Positions 55,501-64,000 are shown, counted from the first letter of the stretch. The stretch: DNA of 64,000 nt from Balneolaceae bacterium UBA2956 (GCA_002348545.1 DEBM01000018.1:1-64000), one strand, 5' to 3'. A program made the numbers and translations. The notes: a model not told the origin generated them from the letters alone.

Positions 55501-56654
55501 AAGGATTAGAAGCCTCAAATATGGATATGTTTTACTTGAATTACTGGACTCAAGAAAGTAATGAATTGAGTGTGAGTCTGGTCTACACAGACGGCAAAGA
55601 AGAAACTTATACGATAAATGTAAGAAAAAATTCATGGCAGCTTATAGATTTAACATTGGCTGACTTTTTCGCAACCACATCAACCCAAAAAATATCTAAA
55701 ATAAAATTTACTGGTGATGAAACAGTATTTATTGACAACATACTCTTATATAAATATCCAGAAGTAACGGAGGCCCCAACACCCCCACATGACCCAAAAT
55801 ATGTTCTATCATTATTTAGTGATACATACACTGAATACAGGCAGGCATATCCTGAATATGGGCAAATGGAAGAGACATTATTTAGCGCTCCTCATGATGA
55901 AACTTCTGTGGAAATTATAGAGATCAATGGTAATAAAACCTTGCGTTATGACAATAATAGATACGCTATTGTAGAATTCTTTTGGATGAAAGGAGGTAAA
56001 GGTCGACCTGGGGATCCAATAAACTCTGGCATCGATGGTTCTAAATTCACCAATGTACGATTTGATTTTTACACACAAGCAAAGACAGATCCACCTGTAT
56101 CTGCAGAATTTAAACTAGTTGATTTCGGTGGTGATGCGTATGGAGGTGGTAATGATACGTCACACAGCTGGTTCATGAATCAAAATTCCACCCCTAAAAT
56201 TGAAAGTCATAAATGGATTACAGTAGATTTAGCACTTGATGACCTTCGCAATATGACAGCAAGAAAAAATCTATCTCAAATGGTATTATTTACTCTAAGA
56301 GGGGGTCCTATGCAATACTACATAGATAATCTATACTTTTACAGTGATCAAGCCATAAGTTCTACTGAAGACTATCATCAATTGCATCCAAAAGAAGTAA
56401 ATTTATCTCAGAATTACCCTAATCCCTTCAATCCAAATACAAACATTCAATTTGATATACCAGCCAGTGGTCATACTGAATTAAAAGTATACAATAGTAT
56501 TGGCCAGCTTGTTCAAACGTTAGTTGATCAAAATTTACAAGCGGGCAGACATAATTACCCGTTTAATGGTAATCAGTTAGCAAGTGGGGTGTACTTTTAC
56601 AGGCTAGAATTCGGAAGTAAGATTATTACGCAAAAAATGATCTTATTAAAGTAA
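52533..56654 (+). CDS. Secreted GH81 endo-beta-1,3-glucanase with three accessory modules (copy 2)
   Basis: The 1373-residue protein has the same layout as the gene before it: signal peptide (FIILLCLSTPYSALYAQ), GH81 domain with NDQHFHHGY (Asp458) and NQESSSESMN (Glu535, Glu539), three VxSxFSDxY modules and a T9SS tail (LSQNYPNPFNPNTNIQF). The two proteins are similar along their whole length, and a 53-bp stretch is identical in DNA (50211-50263 and 54354-54406). The modules are less conserved than the catalytic core, so the copies may bind or cut different glucan forms. Probably one transcript with its neighbours. Confidence 0.92.
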   Translation: MKSHIIIQGKCLTFIILLCLSTPYSALYAQVVSVGQGSYTKTLPSGQTSAADQNGNPILPNVAGNFTKLEWFPSFVPVTTNDFWSNVLFRYAPDEPAYVFTHPFELKIDSSGVVLGYADNASRSDIMKSDNYAFITEGQLSIGLSGVDKSVFKATDYSDWTATTTWTTESTSLEATFGHGLPFVYFKSSGADISISSDKNVNIWYQNDNVIGVTIDGKHFGIFAPTGSTWPSEFPLVSSLNDQGFLSIALLPEASMTTFNFYKKHAYAFVEDTQADWNYDSETNEVTVTYNVTTKLMEESESYTNSTLQALYRHQWLNSSDVFTEYSYVSPRGAMKVVEGNSFTTSNSFIGILPFLPDLGEYDRVELQNHLNDMVGIPLGTMEDTYNSGKEMGKYAQLIHIADQLGDLSAKNKLLDEVKIALQRWLKVGGDQQYYYDENWKVLIGFPAAHGSNYGLNDQHFHHGYAILAAATVAQYDSAWASQENWGGMINLLIKNASNWDKKDKNFPYLRNFDIYAGHSWADGRASWRFGNNQESSSESMNYAVGTFLWGEITGQDNIRDLGAYLYTMESEAIDQYWFDVENEVFPENFEHQAVGLVSGAGGKHGTWFSSDIEKIRGINFLPISSGSVYLGKHPDYILKNYNEIVEVRGSQPLYWKDILWSYLALSDAELALSYFNNDQNYQVFDGETKARTMHWIYNLNTLGNISTEVQANIPTYNVFVNADNDTTYVAYNSEPYAKKVTFSNGFSFEVPGKETRAFNHSMPTDTIGRPQTIPEFNPLKVISLFSEAYETATNIQFIIDSQSTTDANFKSINNNNVIVLKNLESQKIEFESKLDLSTRTHLFGNIWSSHDEDLTLQLMHGSQSSEPVTISLKKDEWISINIAIADFGNSIDFTKIDGMAIQGNNTVILDDLLFYGDTPVKLGPDESASMEERLPEDILSVFSDQYENVEGVNLNPDNSQSTQLSFYVLGQDSIIKLSNLDYHIIEITEGLEASNMDMFYLNYWTQESNELSVSLVYTDGKEETYTINVRKNSWQLIDLTLADFFATTSTQKISKIKFTGDETVFIDNILLYKYPEVTEAPTPPHDPKYVLSLFSDTYTEYRQAYPEYGQMEETLFSAPHDETSVEIIEINGNKTLRYDNNRYAIVEFFWMKGGKGRPGDPINSGIDGSKFTNVRFDFYTQAKTDPPVSAEFKLVDFGGDAYGGGNDTSHSWFMNQNSTPKIESHKWITVDLALDDLRNMTARKNLSQMVLFTLRGGPMQYYIDNLYFYSDQAISSTEDYHQLHPKEVNLSQNYPNPFNPNTNIQFDIPASGHTELKVYNSIGQLVQTLVDQNLQAGRHNYPFNGNQLASGVYFYRLEFGSKIITQKMILLK

Positions 56655-56718
56655 ATTGGAATCCTATTTAATGATATATTAGACGCCTAATTACTAAGCA
56701 TCTAATATTTTTAAGTTC

Positions 56719-59700
56719 ATGGTTTTTTTTACTGGTCTGCTCATTTTTATTTTACCTTTATCTAGCTTTACTAACCAAAGCAAAATTGTTCTTTATGACA
56801 TAGAATCAGGCCCAAATAGTCCTGCAACCACGCCGCAAAATAAAGAAGTAGATGTGATATCTATTTACAGTGATTCTTTCACAAATGTGCCAAATACAAA
56901 CTTTTACGCAAATTGGAATCAGAAAACAAAGGTTTCTGAGGTAAGTATTGATGGAAACAAAATTCTGAAATACACTGATTTTAATTATCAAGGTATTGAA
57001 TTTGGCTCCAGTGTTGTTGCAAGTTCTATGGAATATTTACATATAGATATTTGGACTGCAGATGCCTCTGCTATGAACGTTGAAATTATATCTCCAGGTC
57101 CAAATATCAGTAGTTACTCTTTATCGATAACTAATAGTTCATGGGTAAGCTATGATATACCACTAAACTCATTTAATGGTAGCGTTGATGTAAGTGATAT
57201 ATTTCAGGCTGCATTTAATGATGCCGGTTCAGGAGGTAGTCCAACTATATATATTGATAATATCTATTTTTATAAAAGTGAAACATCGCCAGAGTCTGAC
57301 GCTTTTCTCACTGATATTAAGGTAAATAGTGAAAGTATTGAGGGTTTTTCGTCTAGTAAGTTGGACTATACTTATAATGTCTCAGCTAGTCTCACCACAC
57401 CACCTAGTATCGAGGTTACAAAAAGTAATCCAGACGCATTTTTATTAGTCAAACAAGCTGAGTCTATCTCTGGACAAGCAACCGCTGAAGTTACTTCTTT
57501 AGATAGCTCAGTTGTAAATACATATACAGTTCAATTTGTGCCTATTTTAGAACCTGATGTAGCAAGTCCAACTCCACCTGCTCGATCTACTAATGATGTG
57601 ATTTCTATCTACAGTTCGGTATATGAAAATATCAAGAATGTTAATTTTAATCCTAATTGGGGGCAATCTACAAAAGTTTCAAACTTCTCAGTGGAAAATG
57701 AACAAACCTTTAAATACAGTAACTTCAATTATCAGGGAATAGAATTAAATCAAAGGATTAATGTCTCAGACATGGATTATTTGCATGTAGATATTTGGAC
57801 GGCAGATGCAAAAGCTATAAACCTGTTTGTTATAAGTCCTGGACCCGCCGAAACACCTGTTTCTTTAGAAATTGAAAAGGGGAAATGGAAAAGCTATGAT
57901 ATACCACTGTCTTCTTACTCATCAATCGTAGACCTAAGTGAGGTTTTTCAATTTAAATTTGATGATAATGGTAGAGGTGATAAACCAACTTTCTATTTGG
58001 ATAACCTATATTTTTATAAAGGTGACGTAAGCGATTCGGATGATGCTACGTTGAAAAAAATTCAATTAGATTCTGAGTTGTTAGATGATTTTGATCCATC
58101 AATAGTTAGTTATGAAATCTTCTTACCATCTAATACCAACAAAATACCAAAAGTATCAGTAGTCCCAACAGACTCGAATGCAACCGTCACAATTGAACCT
58201 GCTTCAACTCTACCTGGTGTTACTACAATTAATGTTTTAGCTGAGAATGATCTGACTAATAAGACCTATACAATAGAATTCGAGTTATTTGAAGAAGATT
58301 CTGACCCATCATTAAATTCCATTAATGTAAATGGTAACTCATTAACTTCATTCAATCCTCTAAAGAAAAATTACATTTATAATCTTGGTGATTTACAAGA
58401 GAACCCACAAGTTTCAGCAACTGCAAATAACTCTGATGCAACAGTCACATATATTGACCGCGATCAATACACCTACATTAAAGTTATCTCTGCAGACTAC
58501 AGTGATAGTACAATGTACTCAATATTCTTTAGGCCAGAACATTTAATTTGGTGGGATGACTTCTCAAATTCAAATTTAGATCTTAATTACTGGTCTTATG
58601 AAATTGGAAACGGATGTAACCAAGGAGAAAATCTATGTGGATGGGGTAATCAAGAGTTACAATTTTATTCAGAAGAAAATGTATCTATAGAAGCAGTACC
58701 TGGCGAAGAGGGTAATAATGCATTGGTAATAACTGCCAAGGAACAAGAAGATGGCTTCACTTCAGGTAGATTGACTACCAAAGATAATATTCACTTCAAG
58801 TATGGGATAATCGAAGTACGCATTAAAGTTCCAGAAGTAGAAACAGGACTTTGGCCTGCTGCATGGTTTCTTGGTGGAAATCATGCTGAAGTTGGTTGGC
58901 CAAAATCTGGTGAAATTGACCTAATGGAAATGGGTCAGAAAAAAGCTACAAGAACTCAACAAGGATTCCCAAATAGTACAGCTAATCAATATGTAGGATC
59001 TAATGTAATTTGGTATGCAGAAGCGGCTTGTGTGCCAGGTAATGAAACTTGTGCAGCTGGAATTGCGGGAGATGTCAACTATAACAGACCATATGTATCA
59101 AATACTGAATTAAATAATCGCTTTCAAATTTATCGGCTATACTGGAGTGAAAAACATATAAAATTTACAGTTCAAGATAATGGGACAGAATATGATCTTT
59201 ATGCATCTCCTTTTGGCACAACAATAAACGAAGTACGCAGCGCATTTAATCAAGACTTCTTTATGATTTTGAATTTAGCAGTGGGCGGAAATTTTACAGA
59301 TGCTCTTAGTACAAATCAAGTTACAGCACCATTTCCAGCAAAAATGTATATCGATTATGTTCGACATTACAAATACAATGGTGAAGGTAGTGTGTTGATA
59401 GATGGTAAAATAATAACACCAATAGAACCAAATAAAGAATCGTATGAGCATCCTAAATCATTAAAATTATATCAAAATTACCCTAATCCATTCAACCCGA
59501 TCACATCGATAGAATTTGAACTACATAAAGTATCAACTGTTCAAATTGTAGTCAGAGATTTACTAGGAAGATTAATTTCAGATCAAAAAATGGAATCTCT
59601 AAATTCAGGAGTACATACCGTAAAATTTGATGCTTCAAATCTATCAAGTGGTTTGTATCTTTATTCTATTATTATCAATGGCCAAATGATGGATACCAAA

Positions 59701-59721
59701 AAAATGATTCTATTAAAATAA
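56719..59721 (+). CDS. Secreted multidomain GH16 laminarinase
   Basis: The 1000-residue protein begins with a hydrophobic export signal (VFFTGLLIFILPLSSF). Two copies of the DVISIYSxxF/Y module (about 45-190 and 293-434) alternate with three cadherin-like beta-sandwich repeats (about 194-275, 440-524, 528-605). The GH16 domain (about 609-885) has WWDDFSNSNLDLNYW, CGWGNQELQFY and the catalytic GEIDLMEMG (Glu732, Asp734, Glu737), typical of endo-beta-1,3-glucanases. The T9SS-type tail is LYQNYPNPFNPITSIEF to MILLK. It follows the second GH81 by 64 bases and precedes GH5 by eight. Its binding modules are related to those of the GH81 proteins. Confidence 0.93.
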   Translation: MVFFTGLLIFILPLSSFTNQSKIVLYDIESGPNSPATTPQNKEVDVISIYSDSFTNVPNTNFYANWNQKTKVSEVSIDGNKILKYTDFNYQGIEFGSSVVASSMEYLHIDIWTADASAMNVEIISPGPNISSYSLSITNSSWVSYDIPLNSFNGSVDVSDIFQAAFNDAGSGGSPTIYIDNIYFYKSETSPESDAFLTDIKVNSESIEGFSSSKLDYTYNVSASLTTPPSIEVTKSNPDAFLLVKQAESISGQATAEVTSLDSSVVNTYTVQFVPILEPDVASPTPPARSTNDVISIYSSVYENIKNVNFNPNWGQSTKVSNFSVENEQTFKYSNFNYQGIELNQRINVSDMDYLHVDIWTADAKAINLFVISPGPAETPVSLEIEKGKWKSYDIPLSSYSSIVDLSEVFQFKFDDNGRGDKPTFYLDNLYFYKGDVSDSDDATLKKIQLDSELLDDFDPSIVSYEIFLPSNTNKIPKVSVVPTDSNATVTIEPASTLPGVTTINVLAENDLTNKTYTIEFELFEEDSDPSLNSINVNGNSLTSFNPLKKNYIYNLGDLQENPQVSATANNSDATVTYIDRDQYTYIKVISADYSDSTMYSIFFRPEHLIWWDDFSNSNLDLNYWSYEIGNGCNQGENLCGWGNQELQFYSEENVSIEAVPGEEGNNALVITAKEQEDGFTSGRLTTKDNIHFKYGIIEVRIKVPEVETGLWPAAWFLGGNHAEVGWPKSGEIDLMEMGQKKATRTQQGFPNSTANQYVGSNVIWYAEAACVPGNETCAAGIAGDVNYNRPYVSNTELNNRFQIYRLYWSEKHIKFTVQDNGTEYDLYASPFGTTINEVRSAFNQDFFMILNLAVGGNFTDALSTNQVTAPFPAKMYIDYVRHYKYNGEGSVLIDGKIITPIEPNKESYEHPKSLKLYQNYPNPFNPITSIEFELHKVSTVQIVVRDLLGRLISDQKMESLNSGVHTVKFDASNLSSGLYLYSIIINGQMMDTKKMILLK

Positions 59722-59729
59722 AAATCGTA

Positions 59730-61454
59730 ATGAGATATTCTTTTTTATTTTTTCTTACTTGTTCATTAATTGCTTGCAATCCACCCACAAGTATTAATGA
59801 TAATGTTAATGATACTGATATTAATGGATATGCTGATGAAAATTTTTTCATGGTTGATGGTAAAGAAATTTTAAACAGGCAAGGAATACCTGTGGTCATT
59901 AAAGGACTTGGACTTGGTGGATGGTTCATGCCTGAGGGTTACATGTTCAGAATGCCTGGAGGATATGGCCCTACAGCGATAAGACAAAAGATTACTGAGC
60001 TTCTTGGTGCTACGTTAGCTGATCAATGGTTTGAATTGTTTCGAGACAACTATGTCAAAGAGGATGATATAATTGCGATGAAAGAGTGGGGTGTTGATCA
60101 TATCAGGATACCGTTTCATTTTGATATTTTCTATGATAAAACTAATGAAATATTTATAGAAAAAGGGTTTGAACGTATTAATCAAGTACTTATTTGGTGT
60201 AAAAGACACCGTATGGATGTTATACTAGATATGCATGCCGCACCAGGAGCTCAAAGTGCTGGACCAATAGCAGATAGTGATGGGGTTGCTCGTTTTTGGA
60301 CAGAAAAAGAAACATACTGGCCAATGACTATTCTTATTTGGGAAGAATTAGCTAGAAGGTATAAAGATGAAACGATAATTATTGGTTATGATATTTTGAA
60401 CGAACCTGTAACTCCCTCAGGATACGGTGCTAGCGATTTGAGAGATTTTTATGATCAAATTGTCCCCGCTATTAGAGCAATTGACAAAAATCATATATTA
60501 TTTATCGAGGGAAATTATTGGGCAACAACCTTTGATGAGTTGTATCCCCCATTTGATGATAATATGGTCTATGCTTTCCATAAATATTGGAATGAGACTG
60601 ATCAGGGCACTATTCAGTATCTGCTGAATATGAGAGATACTTACGACACCCCTCTTTGGCTTGGTGAAACTGGTGAGAATTCAAATCCATGGTATTATGA
60701 AACACGACAGTTAGCCGAACAAAATGATATTGGTTGGAATTGGTGGACCCATAAAAAATTAGAGACAACCAGAGCTCCTTTATCATCTCCAAGTAATGAA
60801 AACTATGAAAAAGTCGTAAATTATTGGAAAGGAAATGGTCCGCAACCAACAACTGAAGAAGCTAGAAATGGGTTATTTCAAATGGCAGAAGATTTAGCTA
60901 TTGATAAGAATACTTTACGGCCAGATTTAATTGCATCATTGTTTTCTGATCAATTTGGCTCTGCAAATCAACCCTATATCAATACTGAAATCCCTGGACA
61001 AATTTTTGCTGTTAACTATGATATAGGTAACCAAGGTATATCATATTATGACACTGAATATAAGCAAGTGAGTAGCGATGAAAATCAAAATACTGGTAAC
61101 AGTGGATGGTCGTACAGAAATGATGGTGTAGATATCGAATCTTGTTCTGACCCAACAATTGATTACAATATAGGTTGGATAGAAACAGGCGAATGGTTGG
61201 AATACACCGTTCACATATCCCAAACAGGAACATATACAACAAAGGCAATTATTGCGTCAAGTGGCTCTGGTAAGATGAGAATTAAAGTAAATGGAAAGCA
61301 GATTGGATCCGATATGAAAATTCCAGACACAGGTGGAAATCAGAATTGGGGTCAAGTCAACTTTGGACAACAGAGTTTTAGTGCAGGAAAAGCATTAGTT
61401 AGAGTTGAAATTCTAGAGGGTGAATTTAGTTTTGCTATGATTACAGTCGATTAA
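59730..61454 (+). CDS. GH5 glycoside hydrolase lipoprotein with C-terminal CBM6
   Basis: The 574-residue protein has a lipobox (FLTCSLIACNP, Cys about 16), so it is membrane-anchored. The GH5 (cellulase-fold) domain spans about 35-390, with KGLGLGGWFMPEGY, ILDMHAAPGAQ, the acid/base in DILNEPV (Glu225) and the nucleophile in LWLGETGEN (Glu313). The C-terminal 135 residues (about 437-574) form a CBM6-like domain (NIGWIETGEWLEYTVHIS ... VNGKQIGSD), often beta-glucan binding. Specificity within GH5 is not assigned; exo- or endo-beta-1,3-glucanase action fits the context. It starts eight bases after the GH16 gene. Confidence 0.88.
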   Translation: MRYSFLFFLTCSLIACNPPTSINDNVNDTDINGYADENFFMVDGKEILNRQGIPVVIKGLGLGGWFMPEGYMFRMPGGYGPTAIRQKITELLGATLADQWFELFRDNYVKEDDIIAMKEWGVDHIRIPFHFDIFYDKTNEIFIEKGFERINQVLIWCKRHRMDVILDMHAAPGAQSAGPIADSDGVARFWTEKETYWPMTILIWEELARRYKDETIIIGYDILNEPVTPSGYGASDLRDFYDQIVPAIRAIDKNHILFIEGNYWATTFDELYPPFDDNMVYAFHKYWNETDQGTIQYLLNMRDTYDTPLWLGETGENSNPWYYETRQLAEQNDIGWNWWTHKKLETTRAPLSSPSNENYEKVVNYWKGNGPQPTTEEARNGLFQMAEDLAIDKNTLRPDLIASLFSDQFGSANQPYINTEIPGQIFAVNYDIGNQGISYYDTEYKQVSSDENQNTGNSGWSYRNDGVDIESCSDPTIDYNIGWIETGEWLEYTVHISQTGTYTTKAIIASSGSGKMRIKVNGKQIGSDMKIPDTGGNQNWGQVNFGQQSFSAGKALVRVEILEGEFSFAMITVD

Positions 61455-61470
61455 GAGTTTTTATAAAACT

Positions 61471-62249
61471 ATGATGAGTATCCAACTTTCATCGACAACA
61501 AATACGATATCAAAAAAAAAATTATTCAATCACTAACTTTTTTTATTGTACTTGGACTATTTAGTACAACACTCTACGCTAATAGCTTCAGAGTATTGGT
61601 ATTTTCTAAAACAGAGGGTTTTCGTCATAGCTCCATACCAACTGGTATTGCCGCAATAACACAACTTGGTCAAGAGTACGGATTCATCGTTGAAGCCACA
61701 GAAAATGCAGCCTTGTTCAACTTTGAAAATCTACAAAAATTTGAGGTAATTATTTTTTTAAGTACAACTGGAGACGTATTAAGTATTGAACAACAAAATG
61801 CATTTGAGCAATATATTCATAATGGTGGTGGTTTTGTTGGAATTCATGCGGCTTCAGATACAGAATACGATTGGCCTTGGTATGGTAAACTAGTTGGTGC
61901 ATATTTCGATAGTCATCCTGAGATCCAAACTGCAACTATTCAAGTAACTGACCAAAATCATATATCAACCAAACATTTATCAAAATTCTGGGAAAGGACA
62001 GATGAGTGGTACAATTACAATAAAAATCCACGAGGGCAAGTACATGTTCTTGCCATTTTAGACGAAAGTAGTTATTCAGGAGGGAATATGGATAATGATC
62101 ATCCTATAGCCTGGATGCATGAATTCCACGGAGGACGTTCATGGTATACTGGAGGAGGTCACACAGAAGCATCATATGCTGAACCTGATTTTTTAAAACA
62201 TATCTTAGGAGGTATATTGTATGCCTCAGGTGAAAGCTTAGAAAAGTGA
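61471..62249 (+). CDS. Secreted ThuA-like protein; signal peptide joined to a start only across an A10 tract
   Basis: The ThuA (trehalose-utilisation, glutamine amidotransferase-like fold) domain is complete: FRVLVFSKTEGFRHSSIPTG, GGGFVGIHAASDTEY, HPIAWMHEFHGGRSWYTGGG. Upstream in the same frame lies a full signal peptide (KKKIIQSLTFFIVLGLF then STTLYA), but no ATG, GTG or TTG precedes it before a stop at 61464. An ATG at 61471 (MMSIQLSSTTNTISKKK) would join it if the A10 tract (61512-61521) had one more A. Options are a frameshift error, transcript slippage on A10, or a rare start codon (ATC or ATT near 61509-61521). A TTG at 61596 would drop the signal peptide. It lies 16 bases after GH5. 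Confidence 0.75.
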
Positions 62250-62291
62250 TTTGATAACATTTTGAACCCACTATTAAATTAATTCTACCAA

Positions 62292-64000
62292 GTGAAAAAT
62301 ATATGCAAACATACACTTTTTGTGATTGCAGTCATATCATCACCTTTATACAGCCATCAAATCAGTAATGAATTCTTTTTACAAAATATTCATAATAGAG
62401 ATTTCAAAACATTAGATGGACTTTGGAGTATTATAGTAGATCCCCTGGAAAACGGATACTATAACCATAGATATCAACCAAAAGAAGACGGATATTTCAT
62501 TGATCGCCAAATGCAGCATCCTTCTGACTTAATTGAATATAATTTTGACTCAGACTATCAGATTATGGTTCCTGGTGATTGGAATACTCAAATGGAAAAA
62601 CTCTATTACTATGAAGGTACCATATGGTATAAAAGAAATTTCAACCATGACTTAATCAATGGAGAAACCACATACCTCTATTTTGGAGCTGTAAATTACC
62701 ATGCTGTCGTTTATTTAAATGGGGAAAAGATTGGAGAACATACAGGTGGGTACACTCCTTTTTATTTTGATGTGACTGGAAAACTCAAAGAAAAAGATAA
62801 TTTAATAGTAGTAAAGGTAGACAATAAAAGATTAAGAGAAGCTGTTCCAACTGTTAATACCGATTGGTGGAACTACGGTGGGATTACTAGATCTGTATTA
62901 ATAATTAACGTACCAAAAACGCATATATATGACTATAAAATACAGTTAGATAATAATGACCCTCAAAAAATTACTGGTTGGATTAAACTAAAAAATTCAA
63001 ATCTTAAAAATGAAGTCTCAATAAAAATTCCCGAATTAAAGATTCACGAAATATACCATGCTGATCATAGAGGAATCGTTGAATTTGAAATAGAAGCTAA
63101 TCCGATTTATTGGTCTACAAAAAATCCAAAACTCTATGAAGTGATTCTTTCTTCAGATAATAATTCAATAAATGATCAAATTGGTTTCAGAACTATAGAG
63201 ACTAAGGGAGCAACAATTTTATTAAATAGCGAAGAAATATTTCTAAAGGGGATTAGTATACATGAAGAGGCTCCATTTAAAACAGGACGCGTTACATCTA
63301 AAGAAGAAGCTCAAATTTTACTTCAATGGGCAATAGACCTTGGAAGTAATTTTGTTCGTTTAGCACACTATCCTCATAATGAATACATGGTCAGAGAAGC
63401 TGAAAAAATGGGCTTACTTGTTTGGTCAGAAATACCTGTTTATTGGACCGTATTATTTGAGAATACAGACACATATATAAATGCAGAACAACAACTGAAA
63501 GAAATGATAGCAAGAGATAAAAATCGGGCTGCTGTTATTCTTTGGTCTGTTGCAAATGAGACGCCTGAAGGCGAAGCTAGATTAAATTTTTTGAAGAAGT
63601 TGGCATTAAAAGCTCGAGAAATGGATAATTCTCGATTAATAACGGCTGCTCTTGATACCCAAACAAGAAGGGAGGGTGTAAATTATATCGAGGATTTATT
63701 TGGAGAGTATGTAGACGTCATTGGTATTAATAGCTACTGCGGTTGGTATGGTGGAACTCCTAAGTCCTGCAGTAAAATAGAGTGGGAATCTGAATACAAT
63801 AAACCAGTGATTATGAGTGAATTTGGAGCAGGAGCTTTACAAGGTAATCATGGAAACGAAATTGATAGATGGACAGAAGAATATCAAGACGCTGTATACA
63901 CAAACAATATTGAAATGTTAAAAAATATTGAATTTTTAGCAGGTACTTCACCCTGGATTTTAATGGATTTTAGATCTCCTAGAAGGCACCTACGTAAAAT
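62292..64000 (+). CDS. GH2 glycoside hydrolase (beta-galactosidase/glucuronidase family), 3' end outside window
   Basis: An open frame runs from a GTG (62292) to the window edge, 569 codons. After a signal peptide (KHTLFVIAVISSPLYS) are the GH2 sugar-binding domain (about 35-190: GTIWYKRNF, YLYFGAVNYHAVVYLNGEK, WWNYGGITRSV), the immunoglobulin-like domain, and the TIM barrel. The barrel carries FLKGISIHEEAP, FVRLAHYPHNEY, the acid/base WSVANE (Glu423) and the nucleophile in MSEFGAGA (Glu510). It should be periplasmic and trim oligosaccharide ends; the sugar is not assigned. It begins 42 bases after the ThuA-like gene. Confidence 0.9.
   Translation, partial: MKNICKHTLFVIAVISSPLYSHQISNEFFLQNIHNRDFKTLDGLWSIIVDPLENGYYNHRYQPKEDGYFIDRQMQHPSDLIEYNFDSDYQIMVPGDWNTQMEKLYYYEGTIWYKRNFNHDLINGETTYLYFGAVNYHAVVYLNGEKIGEHTGGYTPFYFDVTGKLKEKDNLIVVKVDNKRLREAVPTVNTDWWNYGGITRSVLIINVPKTHIYDYKIQLDNNDPQKITGWIKLKNSNLKNEVSIKIPELKIHEIYHADHRGIVEFEIEANPIYWSTKNPKLYEVILSSDNNSINDQIGFRTIETKGATILLNSEEIFLKGISIHEEAPFKTGRVTSKEEAQILLQWAIDLGSNFVRLAHYPHNEYMVREAEKMGLLVWSEIPVYWTVLFENTDTYINAEQQLKEMIARDKNRAAVILWSVANETPEGEARLNFLKKLALKAREMDNSRLITAALDTQTRREGVNYIEDLFGEYVDVIGINSYCGWYGGTPKSCSKIEWESEYNKPVIMSEFGAGALQGNHGNEIDRWTEEYQDAVYTNNIEMLKNIEFLAGTSPWILMDFRSPRRHLRK

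Noticed and set aside
56695..56760. Frameshifted start of the GH16 gene around its T8 tract
   Set aside because: The frame from the ATG at 56719 already encodes a workable hydrophobic export signal, and no better upstream start exists in another frame.
61456..61470. AGTTTT-TAT-AAAACT hairpin after GH5 as a terminator
   Set aside because: It is a weak, purely AT-rich stem with no T run following, so termination inside the operon is not supported.

Overview
The window is about 40% GC, more AT-rich to the right, and reads as a chromosome segment from a marine member of the Balneolota/Rhodothermota side of the Bacteroidota superphylum. The evidence is: several secreted proteins ending in a C-terminal domain that opens with 'NYPNPFNP' (type IX secretion, T9SS-like sorting domain); a PorV/PorQ-like outer-membrane protein; TonB-dependent uptake with no SusD partner; separate secD and secF genes instead of the fused secDF of Bacteroidia; a class II DAHP synthase; and few strong Shine-Dalgarno sites. 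The lineage is an inference from family knowledge, not a database result.

Left part (1-34.8 kb): mostly housekeeping. tRNA-Gln at the edge, a pyrR-like/DUF3078/PLP-decarboxylase operon, a heat-shock block (hsp20, htrA, clpB, all minus), aroG-type DAHP synthase divergent from uvrA, secD-secF-STAS, purA, an operon of PfkB kinase-rdgB-sodium symporter, a Nudix hydrolase, an M20 amidohydrolase-FAD oxidoreductase pair, then a small accessory gap (24.0-26.5 kb) with one unrecognised secreted protein and two small reading frames carrying in-frame stops, then mnmD, serA, purF-engB and a large Asp-box (BNR) secreted protein closed by a clear terminator. Five convergent gene pairs in the window overlap at their 3' ends, four of them by exactly four bases.

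Middle (34.8-45.6 kb): an SGNH hydrolase converges on a minus-strand unit: TonB-dependent receptor, a 1143-residue secreted protein with a T9SS-like tail, a PorV/PorQ-like barrel and a parvulin-type lipoprotein. This looks like a receptor/cargo/shuttle/chaperone set; its substrate is unknown.

Right part (45.7-64.0 kb): a beta-glucan (laminarin-type) degradation locus. A divergent promoter region at 48.08-48.38 kb carries three phased 10-bp repeats and two LacI-operator-like sites. To the left is a secreted glycan-binding-like protein; to the right, in one direction, are two tandem GH81 endo-beta-1,3-glucanases, a multidomain GH16 laminarinase, a lipoprotein GH5 with CBM6, a secreted ThuA-like protein whose signal peptide is separated from a start codon by an A10 tract, and a GH2 enzyme cut by the window end. 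Together these could bind and cut beta-1,3-glucan at the cell surface and trim the products, with uptake possibly through the neighbouring TonB receptor. No CRISPR array, insertion sequence, prophage or rRNA was seen.
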